Source: CAYYJR01 sp964472305
Lineage (GTDB): Bacteria; Armatimonadota; Hebobacteria; CAIYQO01
Reading direction: 5' to 3'
DNA: 59,735 nt
Assembly (NCBI GenBank): GCA_964472305.1
Contig: CAYYJR010000023.1
Coordinates: 1-59,735 of the forward strand
Shown here piece after piece: positions 17,270-24,703 of this stretch. Position numbers and translations under genes: made by a program. How positions within the stretch are numbered: position 1 is the first letter of the stretch; each line of letters opens with the position of its first letter. The notes under the pieces were generated by a model that saw nothing but the letters and a program-made list of their open reading frames with translations, had not been told where the DNA came from and did no database searches.

Positions 17270-18066
17270 ACGGGCGGGCGGAGATACACCTGACGCGCGG
17301 GCGCGCGGGGTGCGCGCTGGCGCGACAGTTGAACGCGGTGGCGATTGTGGTGGATGCCCTGCGCGCCAGCACCACCATTGCCGCGCTGTTCGATCACGGT
17401 GCGTGCCGTGTGCAGGTGGTCGCGCGGGTGGAGGAAGCACGCGCGCTGGCCGTGCGCCAGCCCGACGCCTTGCTGGTGGGCGAGCGACACAGCGAGCGCC
17501 TGCCTGGTTTTCACCTTGGCAACAGCCCGTTGGAAGTGCTCGTTTCGCCGCCGTTGAACGGACGCACGGTGATCTTTACCTCCAGCAACGGCGCTCAACG
17601 CCTGACGGCTTGCGCGGGCGCCGACCGCATCCTGGTCGGTACCGTCTCCAACGCCCGCGCGGTGGCGGAATGGACCCGCCCCTATGCAACAGTCGCGAGC
17701 CGTCCGGTGGTACTGATTGCCGCCGGGAAATTCCCCGAGGAAGATTTCGTCTCATCGGAAGACGAAGCCGCCTGCGCCTACCTGGCCGAGCGCATCGGTT
17801 TGCCCATCGCCGCGGATTCCCGCGCCGACTTCGCCGACTCACAGCGGGAGTTGATCCTGCAAGGTCTGGAACCGATCTTTCGTTCCTCGCGTCACGCCCA
17901 GCGGCTGCTCGAAATCGGCTACGCGGAGGATGTCCTCTTTTGTGCCCGCGCCGACACCCTCTCCGCCTTGCCGGTAGTCGCCGGCTCGGTGTGTCTCGAT
18001 GATCGTTCGATAGGTGTGGAGATACGCTGTAATTCCGAAATGCTTCCGCCAGACAGGCGCATATGA
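17266..18066 (+). CDS. comB: 2-phosphosulfolactate phosphatase ComB
   Basis: A 266-residue ComB-family enzyme, which hydrolyses 2-phosphosulfolactate to sulfolactate; in archaea this is a coenzyme M step, while many bacteria carry it without the rest of that pathway. Family features are the VVDALRASTTIAALF N terminus, GERHSERLPGFHLGNSPLEV, TSSNGAQRL, and the acidic FPEEDFVSSEDEAACAYL. Length is normal. ATG 17266 overlaps the ksgA stop (ATGA), so it is translationally coupled. No comA or comC homologue lies nearby. It ends 49 bases from the converging L,D-transpeptidase gene. Confidence 0.85.
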   Translation: MNGRAEIHLTRGRAGCALARQLNAVAIVVDALRASTTIAALFDHGACRVQVVARVEEARALAVRQPDALLVGERHSERLPGFHLGNSPLEVLVSPPLNGRTVIFTSSNGAQRLTACAGADRILVGTVSNARAVAEWTRPYATVASRPVVLIAAGKFPEEDFVSSEDEAACAYLAERIGLPIAADSRADFADSQRELILQGLEPIFRSSRHAQRLLEIGYAEDVLFCARADTLSALPVVAGSVCLDDRSIGVEIRCNSEMLPPDRRI

Positions 18067-18115
18067 CCGGAAGGCGCGGCAGTTGCTTCTCTTTCACGCC
18101 ACTGGCCATGCGTCT

Positions 18116-19267
18116 TTACCCCGTTGACAGACTGATCGCCAGTCCATTGACGCCATACTTCACCATGCCGCCCAGACGTTCGACCAGCGGGCGGACGGGG
18201 ACGAAGGGGGTATCGAGGGCGACGAAGCTCTGCCGGCCATCGGCAGCCAGGGTGACGGTGTGACCGTCACGGGTGATAGTTGCTCCGCTGACGGCATCCC
18301 AGGTGTATGCCGCTCCTAGCGCGTTGGCCAGATCGGGGAGCGGCAAAAAGCTCTGCCCGTCGCGCAGTGTCAAGCCTGTTGTCATCGCGGCGGTCGCGCC
18401 GTTCACGTTCACGGGCATGGTTGATCCAAGCAGCGGACGGGCGATGCCGTCGGTCTGGCGCAAGCGCGCGGTGAATGCGGCGGGGGTGAGTACCTGCTCC
18501 AATCCATAACGCGTTAACCGCGCACGCACGTTTTCCGGCCTATTCGTGCCCCAGGAATAGATGTCGGGCAACATTGTCAGGTAGACCACGCCGTGCTGTT
18601 GTCCGACGGTGACGGTGTCATACACGATATCCACCGGCATGCCGACGGTTACGTGGTCGAACAACTCGTGCACGTGCGGAGGAAACATGCGGATGCAGCC
18701 ATGCGACACCGTTCGTCCGATGGTGGTGGGGTCGTTCGTGCCATGCAATCCGTAACCCGCCTCGCTCAATCCGATCCAGCGGTCTCCCAGCGGATTATTC
18801 GGTCCCGGCGGCATCACCACCCCCCCGTACCAGTAGAAGGTGGGATTCCGCTCCAGCGTCGCAATGCTCAATCGGCCGTGTGGGGTATGCCAGCGCTTGG
18901 TGATCATGCCGACGGAGATGGGGTACCAGGCGGCCACCCGCTCATTTTCCACCCGATACACCATCAACTCGGGCAGGTTGAGAATCAATCCGTCGCGGAT
19001 GCCGTAGCGATCCACCTGGTGTCGTCCCGCGATCAGGATGCGCCGGTTCGGCGCGATGCCGGTCGGATTGGCGCGTGTCAGGTGCAGATAACCCGCATGC
19101 TCGCGGATGCCGATGCTCACCCAGCTTTCGCCACGCTGTCGGGCAATAGTGATATTTTCGCCCACGCTGGGCGGCAGTGCGTTCAATCGCGCCGCAAGGG
19201 TATCATCCGCCGCGTATACGCCGACCCACAGTGCCACTATCAGAATATAAAGCCATATGGAGATCAT
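18116..19267 (-). CDS. L,D-transpeptidase with C-terminal copper-amine-oxidase-N-like domain (copy 1)
   Basis: A 383-residue exported protein: signal peptide (MISIWLYILIVALWVGVYA), a LysM-like segment (GESWVSIGIREHAGYLHLTR), a YkuD catalytic domain with His175 in HGTNDP and the SHGCIRMF motif (His189, Cys191), and a C-terminal PF07833-like domain (GQSFLPLPDLANALGAAYTW, FVPVRPLVERLGG). YkuD enzymes form 3-3 peptidoglycan cross-links or attach proteins to the wall. The start is ATG 19267, with GAGG seven bases upstream; a GTG at 19279 overlaps the previous gene. It is last of three tandem paralogues. Confidence 0.9.
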   Translation of the reverse strand: MISIWLYILIVALWVGVYAADDTLAARLNALPPSVGENITIARQRGESWVSIGIREHAGYLHLTRANPTGIAPNRRILIAGRHQVDRYGIRDGLILNLPELMVYRVENERVAAWYPISVGMITKRWHTPHGRLSIATLERNPTFYWYGGVVMPPGPNNPLGDRWIGLSEAGYGLHGTNDPTTIGRTVSHGCIRMFPPHVHELFDHVTVGMPVDIVYDTVTVGQQHGVVYLTMLPDIYSWGTNRPENVRARLTRYGLEQVLTPAAFTARLRQTDGIARPLLGSTMPVNVNGATAAMTTGLTLRDGQSFLPLPDLANALGAAYTWDAVSGATITRDGHTVTLAADGRQSFVALDTPFVPVRPLVERLGGMVKYGVNGLAISLSTG

Positions 19268-19275
19268 AGTGATCC

Positions 19276-20478
19276 TCACAGACCGATGTTGATATAGACG
19301 CGAGACCCGGTGAAGTTCACAATTCCGCCCAGTTGGTGTGCCAGTGGGCGGATGGGCACGAAAAGGGCGCCCAACGCCACGAAGTTTTGAGTTGCGTCCG
19401 CGTTGATGGTCACCCGGTTGATGCCGCGGGTCAGCGAGGCGGCGCGGGTGTTTGCATCCCAGGTAAGCTTCGCACCGAGCGCCGTCGCCAACTCACGCAG
19501 CGGGGCATATGCCGTTCCACCGTGGAAGGTGACGCCCGTGGTCAGTGGCTTCCGGGTGCCGTTGACCCACAGCGAGACCGGGGAACCGAGAATCGGATGC
19601 GCTACGCCATCGGTTTGCCGCAGCCGTCGTCGCAACTCCGCCGCGGGTAACGCATTGGCCAGGCCGAAGGTCGCCAGTCGCCGGCGTGCGACCGCGACGG
19701 CGTTGGAGTGATACCCGTAGATGTCGGGAAAGACGGACAGGTAGACGATGCCGTTTTGCTGCCCGATGGTTATTGTCTCGTACGTGATGACGGCAGGCAT
19801 ACCTACCTTCACGGCATCGAACAACTCGCGGATATGTGGCGGGAAGAGGCGAATGCATCCGTGCGAGACGGTGCGTCCGATGGAGGTTGGATCATTGGTC
19901 CCGTGCAGGCCGTAACCCTCACGGTTCAATCCGATCCAGCGGTCGCCCAGCGGATTGCGCGGTCCTGGCGGCACCGTCCCGCCGCCCGCCCAGTCAGGCC
20001 GGTGCCAGGTGGGATTGCGTTCCAGGGTCACGATGCGCAACTGGCCAAGTGGGGTATGCCAGCGTGCGGTCACTCGTCCGATGGAGATGGGGTACCACTC
20101 TACCACGCGGCCATTTTCCCAGCGATAGACCATCAGTTCCGGCAGGTTGATTACCAGTCCGTTCTTGACGTAGGCGCGTACCAGGTGGCGGCCCGGGATG
20201 CGCAGACGCGGCGCTGCGGTAAAATTGCCGGCATTGGCGCGCCGCAGGTGTTCGAAGCCGACATGCACGCGGATGCCGATCGCGACCCAGTTCTCACCCG
20301 ACTGACGGGTGAGAATCCTGTTTTCGCCCACGCTGACCGGCAGCGCGTTTAATCGCGTCGCAAGGGTATCATCCGCCGTCCGGCCCGGGCGGCATATCAG
20401 GAGCATCGCCAGCAGGAACGACAGGCACGGCAGGAGCCTCCGGCTTCTGCGTGGGAGTATCCGGTTGATTGATCGCAA
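19276..20478 (-). CDS. L,D-transpeptidase paralogue (copy 2)
   Basis: About 400 residues with the same architecture as its neighbours: LysM-like segment, YkuD domain (HGTNDPTSIGRTVSHGCIRLF) and PF07833-like C terminus (APLRELATALGAKLTWD, FVPIRPLAHQLGG). The best start is a TTG at 20478, preceded by GAGGGA eight bases away, because only this start gives a full signal peptide (basic RRSRR then LLPCLSFLLAMLLICRPG). With this start the first 110 bases lie inside the end of copy 3 in another frame. An ATG at 20406 would avoid much of the overlap but would leave almost no signal peptide. Confidence 0.85.
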   Translation of the reverse strand: MRSINRILPRRSRRLLPCLSFLLAMLLICRPGRTADDTLATRLNALPVSVGENRILTRQSGENWVAIGIRVHVGFEHLRRANAGNFTAAPRLRIPGRHLVRAYVKNGLVINLPELMVYRWENGRVVEWYPISIGRVTARWHTPLGQLRIVTLERNPTWHRPDWAGGGTVPPGPRNPLGDRWIGLNREGYGLHGTNDPTSIGRTVSHGCIRLFPPHIRELFDAVKVGMPAVITYETITIGQQNGIVYLSVFPDIYGYHSNAVAVARRRLATFGLANALPAAELRRRLRQTDGVAHPILGSPVSLWVNGTRKPLTTGVTFHGGTAYAPLRELATALGAKLTWDANTRAASLTRGINRVTINADATQNFVALGALFVPIRPLAHQLGGIVNFTGSRVYINIGL

Positions 20479-21625
20479 GGTGTATTCCCTCGTCACTGAC
20501 AACCACGGTACCACCGAGCTGATCCGCCAACGGGCGGATTGGCACGAAGAGCGCATCCAGCGCTTCGAAGCACTGCGCGCTGCCCGCGGTGAAGGTCAGC
20601 GTCATGTTGCCGCGAGTCAAGGTGGTCGTATTGGAGGGGGCATTCCAGGTGAGTTGCGCGTTCAGCGCTGCCGCCAGGTCGCGCAGCGGAGCGAACGCCT
20701 TCCCGTTGCGCACGGTGACGCCCAGGCCCATCGACAGCGGCGTTCCGTTCACCAGCAACGGGGTTGTTGAACCGAGAATAGGGCGCGCCACGCCGTCCGC
20801 GTTGCGCAACAGGCGCGACAACTCCTCTGTCGTCAGCACATGCGCCAACCCGAAGGTCGCCAGCCGCCGCCGTGCCGCGGCGGGGGTGTTGGCGCCGGTG
20901 CCGTAGACATCGGGAAAGACGGCCAGGTAGACGGCGCCGTTGCGCTGGCCCACGGTGATGGTCTCATACGTAATGGTCACCGGCATGTGCACCCATACGG
21001 TGTCGAACAACTCCTCCACATGCCGCGGAAACATGCGCATGCAGCCATGCGAAACGGTGCGCCCGATGGAGGTGATGTCATTCGTGCCGTGCAAGCCGTA
21101 ACCCGGCGCGCTCAATCCGATCCAGCGGGTGCCCAGCGGATTGCCGCGTCCCGCCGGCATCACCCCGCCGCCCGCCCATTCCGGTCGATGCCAGTCCGGG
21201 TATTTGCGTTTGGCGATCACCTGCCATTGGCCGACCGGCGTGTGCCAGCGACCGGAGACGCGTCCGATGGAGATGGGATACCATGCTACCGCCTTCCCAT
21301 CCTGCCAGCGAAAGACCGTCAGTTCGGGCAGGTTCACCACCAGCCCGGTAGGGGCGTAAGGAGTCGTCTGGTGCTGGCCGGGAATGACGATGGGCCGCCG
21401 GCGCGTGAAGAATCCGTTCGGGTTGGCGCGGCGCAGGTGCTCGAAACCGACGTGCTCGCGCACGCCCAGCGTCACCCACCCCTCGTTTCGTGCACGGATG
21501 ACGGTGGTATTCTCGCCCACGCACGGCGGCAATGCGCGTACGCGCGCGGCAAGCGCCTCGTCCGCCAGGCTCGCGACCCCGGCGCCGAACAACAGCGACC
21601 ATAATAATAACTGCCGATAGACCAT
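20369..21625 (-). CDS. L,D-transpeptidase paralogue (copy 3)
   Basis: About 418 residues and the first gene of the tandem set. Signal peptide (MVYRQLLLWSLLFGAGVASLA), LysM-like segment, YkuD domain with HGTNDITSIGRTVSHGCMRMF, and PF07833-like domain (FAPLRDLAAALNAQLTW, FVPIRPLADQLGG). Unlike the other copies it carries an extra Pro-rich tail of about 30 residues (PDTPTQKPEAPAVPVVPAG), whose DNA also encodes the signal peptide of copy 2. Three ATGs stand in a row (21631, 21628, 21625) directly after AGGA; the last has the best spacing. Confidence 0.9.
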   Translation of the reverse strand: MVYRQLLLWSLLFGAGVASLADEALAARVRALPPCVGENTTVIRARNEGWVTLGVREHVGFEHLRRANPNGFFTRRRPIVIPGQHQTTPYAPTGLVVNLPELTVFRWQDGKAVAWYPISIGRVSGRWHTPVGQWQVIAKRKYPDWHRPEWAGGGVMPAGRGNPLGTRWIGLSAPGYGLHGTNDITSIGRTVSHGCMRMFPRHVEELFDTVWVHMPVTITYETITVGQRNGAVYLAVFPDVYGTGANTPAAARRRLATFGLAHVLTTEELSRLLRNADGVARPILGSTTPLLVNGTPLSMGLGVTVRNGKAFAPLRDLAAALNAQLTWNAPSNTTTLTRGNMTLTFTAGSAQCFEALDALFVPIRPLADQLGGTVVVSDEGIHLAINQPDTPTQKPEAPAVPVVPAGDAPDMPPGPDGG

Positions 21626-21781
21626 CATCATTCCTGTCTGTGTGGCACGCGCCGTTCACATTATCCCCGCGGGAGGCGCGTAACAGCTATTGCGATGTCG
21701 TAAGAAAAACGCATCCTGGACCATTCCGGTCAGTATTGCCCGTGCAGCGGTCCCGTCTCTTCCGGCGCGCGTAGCCGATCG

Positions 21782-23185
21782 TCACGCGTGCCCCGCGATG
21801 GCGTGAATCTCGCGAACCTTGTCCGCCGCCAGCGGTTCGGGGTGGTGTTCGAGGATTATATTACGCGCCAGCGCGTCGGCCTGTTCCCGCAGCGAGCGAC
21901 TGCCGCGCTGTTCCCACGCGGCGAAGGTTTCGTAACTGAACACCGCCGACCGCCATTCACTCTCATGCAGGTGCGCCGCGGTATGGGAATGGGTGGCGAA
22001 TTTCAGGTCGCGCAGCGTTAAATCCACCGCCACGTCTTCGATGGCATCCAGCGCCAGCATTTCGTGCGAGATGTCCAGCGGGGCGCGCAACGCCAGCAGG
22101 TAGCCGGCAATGTCATTGTCGATCACCGCTTGCGCGAAGCTGGACAACATCATCTGGTCCATCATCGCCGTCGGTCCTTGCACCACGTGGGCGCCCGCCG
22201 CCATCGCCAATTGTATCAGCGCGGTCATCTCACTCGCTGCCTGCGCGTCGGGTTGCTTCGCATCGGTGCACGCCAGTCCGCACACCGGCAGGTTATACGA
22301 CCGGCCCAGTTCCACCGCGCCGCGCAGCAGGCGGGCGGCGGCGGGATTGGCGCTGACGGAATCGAGGGTGCGCATATTGGCGCTGCCGGCTCCGGCATTG
22401 TAATAGAACGGAGTGCCGGGCCGACAGCATTGCGCCAATAACAGTGCGGTGAGCTGCACGGCATTGCGCTGTACCAGCGTGCCCGCAATCGTTATCGGCG
22501 CGGTGATGCCCATCAGCGCATAATCGCCGATGCCGCAGGGGATGTCGTGGCGACTCGCTTCCAGCAGAATCTCCGCCGCGTGCGCGGGGATGCACAGCGG
22601 CGGTTCGGCGTTGGCGCTGATGATGAATACCGGGCGGGCGGCCAGTGCCTCGCGGCAACCGCGTACCACGCGTCCCATCTCAGCCATTGCCGTCACGTCC
22701 GCGGCGCTGCCCGCCTGCAGACAGCATGGCTTGGAGCTGCCGCACAGCATTTCCGCGGCGATGCGGCGATAATACCCGCTAACCGCCGGCCGCGGATCGA
22801 CTTGATTGAACAGCAGGTGGATATGCGGCAGCGCATCGAGCAGTATGTTGAACTGGCGCAGGTGTTCCCAGGTGGCCTGCTCGTATTGCCCGTCGAGGGT
22901 GAGCACGCGAACGGCGCCGCCACCGGCCATCATGTAGACACTGCTGCCGCCGATGATGAGCGGCGCCTCTTTACGTCTGCCGTAAACCGCAAAGGTTGCC
23001 GGCGCGGTTGCCAGCGCCTGCGCCACGTGCTCTGGACCGGGATAAACGCGCTCCAGCAGCGGATCGACGCGCACGGCGTGATCGACAAACACCTCGCGCG
23101 CCGCCTCCGACTCCACCCGCACCCCCACATGCTCCAGCAGATGCAGGGTGGCGTCATGGAGCACCATTATGGGATTTTTGGCCAT
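21782..23185 (-). CDS. MttB-family (trimethylamine-methyltransferase-like) protein, non-pyrrolysine
   Basis: About 467 residues of the MttB superfamily, cytoplasmic TIM-barrel enzymes that move a methyl group from a quaternary or tertiary amine to a corrinoid protein. Typical text includes HDATLHLLEHVGVRVES, FYYNAGAGSANMRTLDSVSANPAA and GPTAMMDQMMLSSFAQAVIDND. The frame has no internal amber codon, so it belongs to the non-pyrrolysine group, some of which act on glycine betaine, proline betaine or carnitine. No corrinoid protein or activase gene is adjacent. Start ATG 23185 or 23194 (GGAAAG upstream). Confidence 0.8.
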   Translation of the reverse strand: MAKNPIMVLHDATLHLLEHVGVRVESEAAREVFVDHAVRVDPLLERVYPGPEHVAQALATAPATFAVYGRRKEAPLIIGGSSVYMMAGGGAVRVLTLDGQYEQATWEHLRQFNILLDALPHIHLLFNQVDPRPAVSGYYRRIAAEMLCGSSKPCCLQAGSAADVTAMAEMGRVVRGCREALAARPVFIISANAEPPLCIPAHAAEILLEASRHDIPCGIGDYALMGITAPITIAGTLVQRNAVQLTALLLAQCCRPGTPFYYNAGAGSANMRTLDSVSANPAAARLLRGAVELGRSYNLPVCGLACTDAKQPDAQAASEMTALIQLAMAAGAHVVQGPTAMMDQMMLSSFAQAVIDNDIAGYLLALRAPLDISHEMLALDAIEDVAVDLTLRDLKFATHSHTAAHLHESEWRSAVFSYETFAAWEQRGSRSLREQADALARNIILEHHPEPLAADKVREIHAIAGHA

Positions 23186-23384
23186 GCAACCCATCTTTCC
23201 GGTCAAATCGGCGTGTAGTATTGCGAAACCGGTATCTTTCTTCGCCACGGAGAGCAATAGCTCCTGCCGGCAGGCATACCGGACGCATATCGCGGCATGG
23301 TGGAAATGCGACCATCCCGCCGTCGTTCCGATGAAGGCAGGATGGCCGCATCGCAACCATGGCGGTTTGATACAGGACGAGCGC

Positions 23385-24476
23385 CTACAACGTAATCGAA
23401 CTGAGTGATAACCGTTCGACGCCGGTGGCGGTGACCAGGTAATTCTGTTCGATGCGGATGCCGCCACGCAGGTTGTCGCCGTAAAGGCCGGGTTCGGCGG
23501 TGAAGGTGTCGCCTGCGCGGAAGGTATCGTCCCAGTGGGGATTCAAGCGTGGTCCTTCATGCGGCGCCAGGCCGATACCGTGGCCGAGATGATGCGAGAA
23601 GCGCCAGCCGTGTTGCCCGTCGAGCATGGTGAAAACGTGCTGATAGAGTTGTGTGCAACTCACGCCGGGCTTGACGGTGTGCTCAACGTATTCAAGCGCG
23701 TCGGCGACGAGGGTAAAGGCTTGCTGTTGTGCGGGTGACGGCGTGCCATCCACCGCGAACGAGCGGCACAGGTCGCAGCAATAGCCGCGATAGATAGCGG
23801 TCAGGTCGAAAATGGCGATCTCTCCCGCCTCCACAGATCGTTGGCGCGGCATTCCGCCGGGCGTGCCTGACTGGAAATCGTTGCCGAAGTCACCGAGCGG
23901 TTCGCCGGCGGTCTCCACCGCCGCCGCTTGCAACTCGGCGTACAACGCCAATTCGGTGATGCCGGGACGCAATATGTCGCGTGTGCGGGCATAGGCGCCC
24001 TCGCAGGCCTTCACCGCGCGGCGGATCAACGCCACCTCGTCCGCGTCTTTCGTGCGGCGCAAGGTGAATAGTACCGGATTGAGATCGGCGAACGTCACCC
24101 GCGGAAATAGCCACGGGCGGGGCATCGCGTCGCATCCCACGCGCCCCGCCAGCAACGGCTGCAACGGTGCCAGCAGATTCCCGAGCTGATCGTCCACCAG
24201 CGTGCTTAGCCGGCTGGCCTCATACGGCAGGCTGTGCTCCGCTGCCGTTCCCGCCACCGCACCCGGCGCAACCAGGGTGGCGCCGTCCGCCGTTACCAGT
24301 AAGGCCGTCGCGGTGTTGCGCGACGCATGCCAGTACCCGCTGAAGTAATAGACGTGTCGCCGGTCGGTCAGCAGTGCGGCGTCCAGACCCTCTGTAACCA
24401 GCGCCGCGCGCAGACGCTGTTGCCGCGCGCGACAACAGTCAATATCAAGACCGATCGGTGGTAACATCGTGAGCAT
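23385..24476 (-). CDS. M24 metallopeptidase (Xaa-Pro aminopeptidase-like)
   Basis: A 363-residue cytoplasmic peptidase of the creatinase/prolidase family. The N-terminal creatinase-like domain (AALLTDRRHVYYFSGYWHAS) precedes the pita-bread catalytic domain with its metal ligands: two Asp in FDLTAIYRGYCCDLC, His in HHLGHGIGLAPHEGP, Glu in FTAEPGLY and Glu in IRIEQNYLVT. All five ligands are present. GAGG lies seven bases before ATG 24476. Same strand as the MttB-like gene, 199 bases away. It may act on Xaa-Pro dipeptides or on creatine-like amides. Confidence 0.85.
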   Translation of the reverse strand: MLTMLPPIGLDIDCCRARQQRLRAALVTEGLDAALLTDRRHVYYFSGYWHASRNTATALLVTADGATLVAPGAVAGTAAEHSLPYEASRLSTLVDDQLGNLLAPLQPLLAGRVGCDAMPRPWLFPRVTFADLNPVLFTLRRTKDADEVALIRRAVKACEGAYARTRDILRPGITELALYAELQAAAVETAGEPLGDFGNDFQSGTPGGMPRQRSVEAGEIAIFDLTAIYRGYCCDLCRSFAVDGTPSPAQQQAFTLVADALEYVEHTVKPGVSCTQLYQHVFTMLDGQHGWRFSHHLGHGIGLAPHEGPRLNPHWDDTFRAGDTFTAEPGLYGDNLRGGIRIEQNYLVTATGVERLSLSSITL

Positions 24477-24703
24477 GGTATGCCTCTTGTTCGTCAGGTG
24501 GATGCCAGTCGTCATTCCACTACCAGACAGCAATGGATGCCCAGCTTGGGCAATAGAAATGACAGCACGCTATCGTTCTACTCAGCGTCGGCAGGCGTGC
24601 CGTCAGGTTCCCCGGTGACGCGTCGGTCGGTCGTGGCGCAGGGTGATATCCACCCACGATGGCGCGTCGCCGCGCATGCCGGCATGGGAAATTCGGTGGC
24701 GAC

